From positions 6,200,001 through 6,264,000 of the forward strand of contig NZ_CP059165.1 in the NCBI RefSeq assembly GCF_013466425.1: a stretch of 64,000 nt of DNA, in the 5' to 3' direction. Source of the stretch: Mycobacterium vicinigordonae. GTDB lineage: Bacteria; Actinomycetota; Actinomycetes; Mycobacteriales; Mycobacteriaceae. Below, in pieces: positions 26,885 to 34,882 of the stretch. The notes beneath the pieces are model-generated. The model was not told where the DNA came from and searched no databases. It saw nothing but the letters and a program-made list of their open reading frames with translations. The position numbers and the translations under genes are program-made. How positions within the stretch are numbered: the stretch's first letter is position 1; each line of letters opens with the position of its first letter.

Positions 26885-28266
26885 TTTGACTCCTTGCTGT
26901 CTTGCCGGCGACGTTGACCAATGACGGCCTCGGTCCATTCTCTGTCCTCGGTATACAGCGACTCGTCATCCTGTTGTGCGCCTTTGGATTTAGAACCGCC
27001 ACCGGCCTGTCCGTGGGCGCCCATCGGCATTCCCATGCCGCCGCCCGTGCCGCCACCTCGACCAGCACCGGCTTGTCCGGCGCCGCCGATCTCGCCCGCG
27101 CCCGCCGGCCGCACCGATTCACCGGCAATGCCGGCCCCACCCGCCTCTGCCAGCGGCATCGACGGCATGCCGCCCCCGCCGCCGCCACCCAGGGACATCG
27201 GTTTGATCCCAGGCTCTTTCGACAGACTTGCCGCCGCGTCCCGCCCGGCCGCCGACATTTCGGCACCGACGCCCGACGGCATGCCGCCCCCGGCACCGCC
27301 ACCTGTCATCGGCATCATCGGGGCCTGCATCCCGGAGCCCGAGCCGCCACCGGCCAGGCTCGCCGCCTGCATCACCTGCGTGGGGATCAAACCGGGGGTC
27401 TGCGCCGGCGGCGGCGGGTCGATCTTGATCGCGGCCGGCGGCTTCGGCGGGTTCACCGCTTCCAGTTGCGCCTTGGTGGTGTACTCGTTGAGCACCTGCT
27501 CGGACTTGGACTGGTACTCGGCGTAGAGCTTGATAGCCTGGTCCTTATACGCCGGATCCTTGGACAGCTCTTCGAGTTTGGTGATATCGGCCAGCGTCGG
27601 GTGCGAGCGTCTCGCCCATAACTGCAGCTGTGCTAGATAGGTGCCTTGCTTAGCGAGCGAAGTGGCCAGCTTGGCCATATGCGTGATCCACTCGCGTTGT
27701 TGGTCCAGCGATGCCTCGCACGCGGTGGCCGCATCACCCGTCCAGTTCTCGAAGATGCGGAACCGCTTGACGTCTCCCTGCAACGCGAAGCTGAGCTGGG
27801 TCCACCCGTCGGCGAAGGCGGCCAGCGAGGCGCCCTGGTCGCCTGACTCCAGTTTGGTTGCAGCAGCCTTGAGGTCCGTGAATCCGTCGTCGCCGGCGGC
27901 CGCGACCTGTGGAGTGTCCTGAAGACCCGCGGAATTGTCGCCGCCTACCCCACCGGCCGATTCACCTGACACCTCGCCACCGTCGTTGTTGAGGGCTGTG
28001 GCGCCTTCTTCATCGACATCACCGTAGGCCCTGGCCGCGTTGCGCAGAGACGTCGCGAGTCGCTGGCGTTCCCGGACTCCGGCGGTTAGGAAGTCGCGCA
28101 TATTCTGGGCGGACAGCCTGAGCTGTTCGGCCGCGTTCTTAGCCGCCGTCAGGCCGCAGGGCGCCGCCGGAACATCTGCCGGTGGCGTGGCCATGGGGGC
28201 CTCCACCTCGTCGGCCCGCGACAGGATTTCCCGCTGGTCCACCGTCACGGTCTGCGGCTGAGTCAT
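26881..28266 (-). CDS. espB: EspB, secreted ESX-1 substrate
   Basis: A 461-residue protein matching Mtb EspB (Rv3881c, 460 residues). The N-terminal 280 residues form a fused PE-PPE-like four-helix bundle, with WTG at 175-177 and the export motif YxxxD at Tyr81-Asp85. Residues from about 285 are Gly/Met/Ala-rich and disordered, the part trimmed by MycP1 in Mtb. EspB forms a heptameric ring outside the cell, binds anionic phospholipids and needs EspK for export. ATG 28266 follows AGGAGG. It overlaps espL by four bases. Confidence 0.95.
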   Translation of the reverse strand: MTQPQTVTVDQREILSRADEVEAPMATPPADVPAAPCGLTAAKNAAEQLRLSAQNMRDFLTAGVRERQRLATSLRNAARAYGDVDEEGATALNNDGGEVSGESAGGVGGDNSAGLQDTPQVAAAGDDGFTDLKAAATKLESGDQGASLAAFADGWTQLSFALQGDVKRFRIFENWTGDAATACEASLDQQREWITHMAKLATSLAKQGTYLAQLQLWARRSHPTLADITKLEELSKDPAYKDQAIKLYAEYQSKSEQVLNEYTTKAQLEAVNPPKPPAAIKIDPPPPAQTPGLIPTQVMQAASLAGGGSGSGMQAPMMPMTGGGAGGGMPSGVGAEMSAAGRDAAASLSKEPGIKPMSLGGGGGGGMPSMPLAEAGGAGIAGESVRPAGAGEIGGAGQAGAGRGGGTGGGMGMPMGAHGQAGGGSKSKGAQQDDESLYTEDREWTEAVIGQRRRQDSKESK

Positions 28267-28349
28267 ATCGGATAGTCCTCCTTAATGCTCCAACCATTAT
28301 CGTCGCTGCAGGACGGGCTCCCCACACCAAAATTGGCCGGATACCTCCA

Positions 28350-29738
28350 CTACTTGGGCAGAGCCAATTGAAATCGGCTTTCTTCGGGCGGAGACACCCG
28401 CCGGATCGGCAACTCCCGGTGCCGTGGGGTGCCGATCAGGTTGTGCCGCAGGATCACCTTGTCCACGCCAGCGTGCGGGCCCAGATACGTCGTCGCGTTC
28501 GGCCACGCCACCTTGGCGGCGGGTCCGACCTGCGCGCCCACCAGCCGGGCGAACTCCTCGAAGTGCGCGCCGACGGTCACCGTTGCGCCCGCGGCGGCGG
28601 CGCGCACCACAAATTGCGTAAACGTCTGCGCGTCACCGAGATTGAGGCTCACGTCGACGTCGTCAAACGGCATGTACACCGAGCAGCGGTTCACTGTCTC
28701 ACCCACCAGCACCCCGGCCGACCCGATGGGGATCTGGCAGTGCCGGTTGGTGACCAGATCCTGGCCCGTCAACGCGGACCGCTGACCGCCGAACAGGCGG
28801 GTGAAGCCGCGCGGCGTCTTCGGTTTGCCCGCGGTGGTCAGCAGCACCGTGGCCTGCGGCGGCCTGCCGGGCCGAATCCGGACCCTGGTGATGGTGTGGT
28901 CGGCGCGCGCCGACCACCACTGGTCGGGACCTCCCAACGCGGTGTACGCGGCGGTGTAAGAGTCGCGGCCCTTGATGGTCGACCATTTCTCCCGTAGGAA
29001 CCCAATGTCGGTGGCATGGTCGTAATCGTCGAAACTGCGTCCGCATGCCGCGTCGACGCCATGGCTGGCTAGGTCGTCGGCGACCCGCGTCGCCGAGGCC
29101 ACCAAGTACCGGGCCAATCCGGCGACGCCTTCGTCGCGACGCTGCGCCGAGCGGCGGGTGCGTTCGGGGTCGGCGCGCAGCATGATCCAGGTCCGGCGGT
29201 TGGACGGCGCCGGGTCGGCGCCAATCACCTGCTGATACAGCTTCACCACCTCCGGTGCGGCGGTGTGGCCCACCCGGAACCCGGCCGACACGATATCGGC
29301 TTCCAGCTCGGGACAGTGCACCTCGAGGAGGTGTTCGAGCAGTCGGGTGTCCAGCACGTCGTCGGTGTGGGCCACCCCGTCGACGATCACCGTCGGCGTG
29401 AACGGACGCGGCTTGAGTTCGATCACCGCAATCAGGTGATCGCGGCGCCAGCGCACCGCAACGTGATCGCCCGGTTTGACCGTCGCTCCGACTTCCGGCT
29501 CCGACGGCACGTCCGGCGGGGTCCGACGCCGGCGCAACCATGCGAATACCGTCGCCACCCACCCGGTAAGCCGGCGGTCGAAGAAGGTGACAAAGGCTAC
29601 GACGGCGCCGACCGCGACCAGCACGATTCCCGCCCACCAGTAATGCGTGGGGGCGAACAGCAGAATGCAGAGCGGCATCAGCACCGTCAGCACCAAGGTG
29701 TGGCCGGTGGTGAACCGCAGCCGGACCGGGTTCCTCAT
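28350..29738 (-). CDS. eccE1: EccE1, ESX-1 membrane complex component
   Basis: A 462-residue protein, the same length as Mtb EccE1 (Rv3882c). Two hydrophobic helices at about 12-32 and 36-55 anchor it in the membrane, followed by a large cytosolic domain. EccE sits at the periphery of the EccB-C-D-E complex and stabilises it. ATG 29738 overlaps the mycP1 stop in ATGA, so the pair is translationally coupled. Confidence 0.94.
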   Translation of the reverse strand: MRNPVRLRFTTGHTLVLTVLMPLCILLFAPTHYWWAGIVLVAVGAVVAFVTFFDRRLTGWVATVFAWLRRRRTPPDVPSEPEVGATVKPGDHVAVRWRRDHLIAVIELKPRPFTPTVIVDGVAHTDDVLDTRLLEHLLEVHCPELEADIVSAGFRVGHTAAPEVVKLYQQVIGADPAPSNRRTWIMLRADPERTRRSAQRRDEGVAGLARYLVASATRVADDLASHGVDAACGRSFDDYDHATDIGFLREKWSTIKGRDSYTAAYTALGGPDQWWSARADHTITRVRIRPGRPPQATVLLTTAGKPKTPRGFTRLFGGQRSALTGQDLVTNRHCQIPIGSAGVLVGETVNRCSVYMPFDDVDVSLNLGDAQTFTQFVVRAAAAGATVTVGAHFEEFARLVGAQVGPAAKVAWPNATTYLGPHAGVDKVILRHNLIGTPRHRELPIRRVSPPEESRFQLALPK

Positions 29739-31087
29739 CGGCGCCTCAACGCCCGCGCTGTCAACGCCCCGAAGACCAGCGCCAGCAGCAGTCCACCGAC
29801 GGCAAACGTCACCGCCGTGATCGGCCGTCGATCGGGTGCCTGCTCGGGCGCCGGCGGCGGCATCCGTCGGACGCTGTACGGAATGGTCGCCGGGCCGGGG
29901 GCGATATCCCACGTCAGTGCCGCGACGGCGTTGACGACGCCCGCGCCGACCAGATTGTCGACCCCGCCGCCGGGATGCCGTGCGGTAGCGGTGATCCGGT
30001 TGATGATCTGCACCGGCGTCAGAGCCGGAAATCGCTGCCGGAGCAGCGCCGCCAGACCGGACACGTAGGCTGCGGCGAACGAGGTGCCGGCGATGGGGAC
30101 CGGACCCTCCTTGCCTTGGAGGGCGTTCACGGGCTCGCCGTGGTGCCCGAGTGCGACGATGTTCTCCGCGGGCGCGGCCACACCGACCCATGGACCGTGC
30201 ATCGAAAATGTGCTTGGCACGCCGCTCTCGCCGATTCCACCGACCGGGAGCACCAGCGGTGCGTACCAGGCCGGCGTCACAACGGTTTGCACCTTGTTCC
30301 AGCCGCGCGAGTCGGCGGGGGTCGCGGCGTCGGGCGAAGGGTTCTGCGCGCAGTCGCCCCCGGTGTTGCCTGCCGCGACGACGATCACCACCCCCTTGAC
30401 GTTGGCGGCGTAGTCGATTGCGGCACCAAGGCTCGCCTCGTCGATCGGTTTGGTCACCTTGTAGCAGGCCGCTTCACTGATGTTGATCACGCCGGCGCCT
30501 AGATTGGCCGCATGCACCACCGCACGAGCCAGACTGCGGATCGACCCGGCAGCCGGCGTGGCATTGGGGTCATTCGGATTCGCTTGAGTACCAACAGGTT
30601 CGAACGCCTCCGAGGTTTGGCGTATGGAGAGCACCCGGGCGTCGGGTGCGACGCCTACGTAACCATCGGTGGGTGCGGGCCGACCGCCGATGATGGCCGC
30701 GGTGAGCGTTCCATGCGCGTCGCAGTCCGACAACCCGTCGCCGGTCTGGTCGACGAAATCGCCGCCGGGCTCGGCCGGTAGCCGTGCGGAGGCGTCGACG
30801 CCGGTGTCGATCACGGCGACCGTCACCCCGGCGCCGGTGGCGAACTTGTGGGCTTCGGTGACCCCGATGTAGGAGTTGCCCCACGGCGGATCGTGGAATG
30901 TGGAGTCCGGTAGCACCGTGGGCGACGAGCACTGCACTCGCTGCTCGGTCGGCTGGTCGGGGCCGGTCACGTCCGGCGGCAGCGCGCCCGGGTCGATCGG
31001 GGGCGGAGTGATTGCCTGGGCGGGCGGCGCGGCCAGCGGCGCTATCGTCAAGGCCAGCGCCACCGTTGTCGACAAGATCCGGTGCAC
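29735..31087 (-). CDS. mycP1: Mycosin-1, ESX-1 subtilisin-like membrane protease
   Basis: A 450-residue mycosin matching Mtb MycP1 (Rv3883c, 446 residues). A Sec signal peptide covers residues 1-25 (ending APPAQA), the S8 protease domain has the triad Asp94 (VAVIDTG), His125 (DCDAHGT) and Ser336 (AGTSFAA) with oxyanion Asn241, and a membrane helix near the C terminus anchors it. MycP1 caps the periplasmic side of the ESX-1 complex and processes EspB. The start is GTG 31087, which aligns with the Mtb start; an upstream in-frame extension lacks sequence character. Confidence 0.95.
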   Translation of the reverse strand: MHRILSTTVALALTIAPLAAPPAQAITPPPIDPGALPPDVTGPDQPTEQRVQCSSPTVLPDSTFHDPPWGNSYIGVTEAHKFATGAGVTVAVIDTGVDASARLPAEPGGDFVDQTGDGLSDCDAHGTLTAAIIGGRPAPTDGYVGVAPDARVLSIRQTSEAFEPVGTQANPNDPNATPAAGSIRSLARAVVHAANLGAGVINISEAACYKVTKPIDEASLGAAIDYAANVKGVVIVVAAGNTGGDCAQNPSPDAATPADSRGWNKVQTVVTPAWYAPLVLPVGGIGESGVPSTFSMHGPWVGVAAPAENIVALGHHGEPVNALQGKEGPVPIAGTSFAAAYVSGLAALLRQRFPALTPVQIINRITATARHPGGGVDNLVGAGVVNAVAALTWDIAPGPATIPYSVRRMPPPAPEQAPDRRPITAVTFAVGGLLLALVFGALTARALRRR

Positions 31088-31185
31088 CCCCGAATCACTC
31101 CGTTCATCGAGTCCAGTACGGCCTGGCAATCCTGGGAGCAGTGTAGACGTACCGGGGGCGTGAACGGGGCTATTTCGGGCTGGGC

Positions 31186-31409
31186 TCAAGCGGTTGGTTC
31201 GGGCTGCCAGAGCCGCCGAATTGCGACCCCAATGGGCAATATCGAGTCCGCGTCATCGCGGTCAGCAGCGTCGCGGCTGACGTCACGGCCGGGACGAATA
31301 TCCATGCCCTCGGCGTGCTTCCAGAAATCTTTCGGCTCGGCGAGACTTTCGGTGGTAAGCGGGGTATTGGCGAATTCGATCTCGCGGCGGTGCTGGCGCG
31401 GTCCCGCCG
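31186..31409 (-). pseudogene. 5'-truncated coding remnant of unknown family
   Basis: One minus-strand frame stays open for about 75 codons and reads like real protein: TESLAEPKDFWKHAEGMDIR, then VSRDAADRDDADSILPIGVA and IRRLWQPEPTA before a TGA at 31188-31186. The frame opens just after a TAA at about 31410 and has no usable start until an internal ATG 40 codons from the end. This is what the C-terminal end of a gene looks like after its front was lost. I do not recognise the family. A short gene from the internal ATG is possible but less likely. Confidence 0.45.
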
Positions 31410-31412
31410 AGG

Positions 31413-31438
31413 TTTACATAGCCAGCTACTATTGTAAA
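31413..31438. promoter_or_regulatory. Inverted repeat upstream of the thiolase gene
   Basis: TTTACA (31413-31418) and TGTAAA (31433-31438) form a 6-bp inverted repeat with a 14-base spacer. A TACGAT hexamer at 31451-31456 could be the -10 box, which would place the palindrome over the -35 region, a common site for TetR-type repressors of lipid-metabolism genes. No regulator gene is adjacent. Confidence 0.4.
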
Positions 31439-31494
31439 TACGGTACTTGCTACGATAGTGCCCGATCCCCCGTCAGCAGATTCGAGGTTTTCAC

Positions 31495-32670
31495 ATGGGC
31501 ACACCCGTGATCGTCGGCGCCGTCCGCACCGCAATCGGCCGATCGTTCAAAGGCACGCTCGTCAACACCCCGCCGGAGACGCTGATCACCGCGGTGCTGC
31601 CAGAGGTGGTGCGCCGCTCCGGCGTCGACCCGTCGGCCATCGACGACATTATCTTCGCCGAATCCCATTACGGCGGCGGCGATTTAGCCCGCTATGCCGC
31701 GACGGCAACGGGTCTCGAGCACGTGCCCGGGCAGTCGGTGAACCGCCACTGTGCCGGCAGCCTGACGGCGATCGGCAATGCCGCAGCGCAGATCGGCTCA
31801 GGAATGGAGCGGGTGCTGATCGCCGGTGGGGTGCAGTCGCTGTCGATGACGCCGCTGACCAACTGGCGCATCCCTGGCCCGGAGCTCAAGTTCGAGGAGC
31901 GCTGGATGCCGCCCACCCACGTCGAGACGCCGGACGCCCCGGCCAAGGACATGTCCATCACCGTCGGGTGGAACACCGCACAATCGGTGGGCATCACCCG
32001 CGAGGAGATGGACGCCTGGGCGGCGCGCTCGCATCAGCGCGCGGTGGCGGCCCAGGATGCCGGCAAGTTCGCCGAGGAGATCCTGCCGCTGAAGATCACG
32101 GTGCATGACGGGTCCGTGGTCGACTTCTCCGTCGACGAGCACCCGCGCCGCGACACCACCGTAGAGAAGCTGGCCGGCCTGAAGGTGCTGCACCCCGAGA
32201 TCGAAGGCTTCTCCATCACTGCGGGCAACAGCAGCGGCACCAACGACGCGGCCGCCGCGGTCGCGCTGGTGGACAGCGACTACGCCGCCGCCGAGAGACT
32301 GAACGTAATGGGCAAAGTGCGGGCCTGGGCCGCCGCCGGTGTGCCGCCGCGCGACTGCGGGTTGGGTGCGGTGAAGGTGATCGGCAAGGTGCTGCAGCGC
32401 GCCGGGCTGTCAGTTGGGGATGTCGCGTTGTGGGAGATCAACGAGGCGTTCGCCTCGGTGCCCATCGCCGCGTGCCGCGAGTACGGCATCGACGAGGAGC
32501 TGGTGAACTTCTCCGGCAGCGGCTGCAGCCTGGGCCACCCGATCGCGGCATCAGGTGCGCGGATGGTCACCACGCTGACCTATGAGCTGGCCCGCCGCGG
32601 CGGTGGCATCGGGGTGGCCGCGATGTGCGCCGGTGGCGGTCAGGGCGGGGCTGTCGTCATCGAGGTATAG
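31495..32670 (+). CDS. Acetyl-CoA acetyltransferase / beta-ketothiolase
   Basis: A 391-residue thiolase, the usual length for the family. The nucleophile is Cys86 (VNRHCAGSL), and the conserved pair His348 (LGHPIAASGARM) and Cys378 (MCAGGGQGG) is in place, so it should be active. It either joins two acetyl-CoA or cleaves beta-ketoacyl-CoA; sequence alone does not separate biosynthetic from degradative use. GAGG lies 8 bases before ATG 31495. It stands alone, without neighbouring fatty-acid genes, inside the stretch between mycP1 and eccA2, which in H37Rv are adjacent. Confidence 0.92.
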   Translation: MGTPVIVGAVRTAIGRSFKGTLVNTPPETLITAVLPEVVRRSGVDPSAIDDIIFAESHYGGGDLARYAATATGLEHVPGQSVNRHCAGSLTAIGNAAAQIGSGMERVLIAGGVQSLSMTPLTNWRIPGPELKFEERWMPPTHVETPDAPAKDMSITVGWNTAQSVGITREEMDAWAARSHQRAVAAQDAGKFAEEILPLKITVHDGSVVDFSVDEHPRRDTTVEKLAGLKVLHPEIEGFSITAGNSSGTNDAAAAVALVDSDYAAAERLNVMGKVRAWAAAGVPPRDCGLGAVKVIGKVLQRAGLSVGDVALWEINEAFASVPIAACREYGIDEELVNFSGSGCSLGHPIAASGARMVTTLTYELARRGGGIGVAAMCAGGGQGGAVVIEV

Positions 32671-32719
32671 CCTCACCGCCGCTGGTAGCGGTCTACGCTG
32701 CCGCGGCTAGCCTTCAACC

Positions 32720-33122
32720 ATGGGCTTGAACATCAACAGTGAACGCGCCGTGGGGCTGCTGCGTGAACTTGCGACTCATACCGGCGCCAACCAGACCGCG
32801 GCGATCAAGGACGTTGTCGCGCGCCGGCTCGTCGAGCTAGACCGCGACGAATCGGCGGGCATCGACGAAAGATGCACTGACCCGCTCCCTCGACACCAGG
32901 ATTACCGCGCCCAGCTATGTGGAACTCGGCGCCGCCATGCACCGCGGCGGCCGCCCGGAGATCGCCCGACTGGTCGATCGGTTGCTCGACACCTACCGAA
33001 TCGAGATCGAGGCCTTCGACGCCGGAGCGGCCGCGCAGGCATATCGCGACTTCGGCCGGGGCAGCGAACATCCCGCGCAGCTCAACGTCGGCGACACTTA
33101 CGACCTCACCCGTGACGCTTAG
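32720..33122 (+). pseudogene. Decayed VapBC toxin-antitoxin module
   Basis: The first 50 codons from ATG 32720 (MGLNINSERAVGLLRELATH) match the DNA-binding head of a VapB antitoxin of the RHH-like mycobacterial type. After about 32869 the meaningful frame shifts, and the next 80 codons are the middle of a PIN-domain VapC toxin: TRITAPSYVELGAAMHRGG, RPEIARLVDRLLDTYRIEIE and GSEHPAQLNVGDTYDL, ending in a stop at 33120-33122. The antitoxin C terminus, the toxin N terminus with its first catalytic Asp, and the toxin C terminus after the GD motif are missing. Both partners are therefore broken. The remnant ends three bases before the first kinase gene. Confidence 0.75.
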
Positions 33123-33125
33123 ACC

Positions 33126-34871
33126 ATGCTGAGCCCCGGATCGGTGGTCGCGGGATACCGCATCGAGCGCCTGCTCGGGTCCGGCGGCATGGGTGAGGTG
33201 TACCAAGCCGCCCATCCGAATCTGCCGCGGTTCGACGCCCTCAAGGTACTTAACGCCCAGCTCTCCCAGGACCCGGATTTCCGTGTCCGGTTTCAGCGCG
33301 AGGCCGACGTCGCCGCCCGCCTCGACCATCCCAACATCGTCTCCATCTATAACCGGGGCCAAACCGAGCAGGGCCAGTTGTGGATCGCAATGCAGTTCGT
33401 CGACGGCACCGACGCCGACCGGGCCCTGGAATCCGGGGCGATGACGCCAGCCCGCACGGTGCACATCGTCGGCGAGGTGGCCAGGGCCCTCGACCACGCG
33501 CACCGCCAGGGTGTGGTGCACCGCGACGTCAAACCCGCGAACTTCCTGCTGTCGGGGCCGGTCGGTCCTGACGAACGAGTCTTGTTGGGCGACTTCGGGA
33601 TTGCGCGTGCACTGGGCGACGCCGGTCTGACCGTCACGGGCTCGGTAGTGGCCACCTTGTCCTACGCGGCGCCCGAGCTGCTCAGCGGCGAGCCGTTCGA
33701 CGGCCGAGCCGACGTCTATTCGCTGGGGTGCGCGCTGTTTCGGTTGCTGACGGGCAAGGCGCCCTTCGCGTGGGCTCAAGGGTTGCCCGCGTTAGTGGGT
33801 GCGCACCTGCAGGCTCCGCCGCCGCGGGTCACCGATTGGGCACCTGGACTCTCGCCGCGCCTGGATGCGGTAATCGCAACCGCGATGGCCAAAGACCCCG
33901 CGCAGCGGTTCGCTTCCGCGCGCGAGCTGGCGTTGGCCGCCGCCGATGCGCTCACCGAGCAGTCGGCGTCGACAACCGCGCCCTGGCAACCGATTTCGAG
34001 CAACCAGGTCAGCCAGTACCCAATCCCGGAACAGGCGTGGTGGCAACCGGGCCAGGACCGCACCGCCGCGGCCCCGCCAATGCCGCCCTGGCCCGCCCCG
34101 GCGCCTCCCCCGCGACGCCGCCGCGGCCGAATCACCGCAGCGGCGTTGGCCGCCGTCGCGGTCTCCGGTGCGATCGCGGCCGTGGTTGCGCTGGCGGTGC
34201 GCACACCGTCGCACCCACCCACGTCGGCACCGTCTTTGCAGCCGACGACAACCGTCGCCAGCGCGCCTACCACCACGACCGTCAGTGGACCGGTGCCACC
34301 GGTAGTGGCATCCGAGCTACCCGGATTCCTGCTTCCCGCCGAGCAAATCAAGACCATAATGGGCGCTGCCGCAATGCAAGTCGTTGAGTCGTCCGCCGAT
34401 TCGTGGGCCAACGCCTCGACCTACATCTCCGACCAGGATTGCATTGGCCCCTATCAACCGGCCGATACCGCCGCCTACGGCAACTCCGGATCCACCGGAT
34501 CCCAACGCCAGTTCCTGACCAACCCCGGGGGCGGCGCCGACGTCCAGCAAGCCGTCATCGTCTTTCCCAGCGCCGACGCCGCGCAGAAGTCCTTCGCCGC
34601 CCAGCGCGCCGTGTGGGCGGCGTGCGCCGGGCGAACGTTCACGGTCACGCTGCCCAACCAGAGCCCACACCGGTGGAGTTTCGGTCCGCTGAGCACTCCA
34701 GACGGCGGCGTGGCGCTCACCACCGCTCGTGAAGGCCAGCGCTATGCCGGTTGTGAACGCGCCCTGGCCGCCACCAATAACGTCCTGGTCGACGTCGGCG
34801 CCTGCAACATGAGCACGGACAAACACGGCGTCGCCATCCTCGAAGCGATCCTCGCGAAGGTCCCACACTAG
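33126..34871 (+). CDS. Receptor Ser/Thr protein kinase, PknJ/PknH type (copy 1)
   Basis: A 581-residue Hanks-type kinase. The kinase domain has the glycine loop GSGGMGEV, catalytic Lys40 (ALKVL), Asp134 (VHRDVKPAN) and Asp156 (GDFGIARAL), all intact. A proline-rich linker (about 280-335) leads to one membrane helix at about 337-358, then a Thr/Pro stalk and an extracellular PknH_C-type sensor domain (about 397-581) with four cysteines at 439, 500, 543 and 560, enough for two disulfides. It resembles Mtb PknJ most in the kinase half. Signal and targets are unknown. No clear Shine-Dalgarno precedes ATG 33126. A close paralogue follows directly. Confidence 0.9.
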   Translation: MLSPGSVVAGYRIERLLGSGGMGEVYQAAHPNLPRFDALKVLNAQLSQDPDFRVRFQREADVAARLDHPNIVSIYNRGQTEQGQLWIAMQFVDGTDADRALESGAMTPARTVHIVGEVARALDHAHRQGVVHRDVKPANFLLSGPVGPDERVLLGDFGIARALGDAGLTVTGSVVATLSYAAPELLSGEPFDGRADVYSLGCALFRLLTGKAPFAWAQGLPALVGAHLQAPPPRVTDWAPGLSPRLDAVIATAMAKDPAQRFASARELALAAADALTEQSASTTAPWQPISSNQVSQYPIPEQAWWQPGQDRTAAAPPMPPWPAPAPPPRRRRGRITAAALAAVAVSGAIAAVVALAVRTPSHPPTSAPSLQPTTTVASAPTTTTVSGPVPPVVASELPGFLLPAEQIKTIMGAAAMQVVESSADSWANASTYISDQDCIGPYQPADTAAYGNSGSTGSQRQFLTNPGGGADVQQAVIVFPSADAAQKSFAAQRAVWAACAGRTFTVTLPNQSPHRWSFGPLSTPDGGVALTTAREGQRYAGCERALAATNNVLVDVGACNMSTDKHGVAILEAILAKVPH

Positions 34872-34882
34872 AGTCGGCTTCG

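Larger units (their letters stand above)
31088..31494. other. mycP1-thiolase intergenic region
   Basis: About 400 bases with no intact gene. It holds a 5'-truncated coding remnant on the minus strand (31186-31409) and, beside it, an inverted repeat and candidate promoter for the thiolase gene (31413-31456). It marks one edge of the segment that separates mycP1 from eccA2. Confidence 0.6.
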
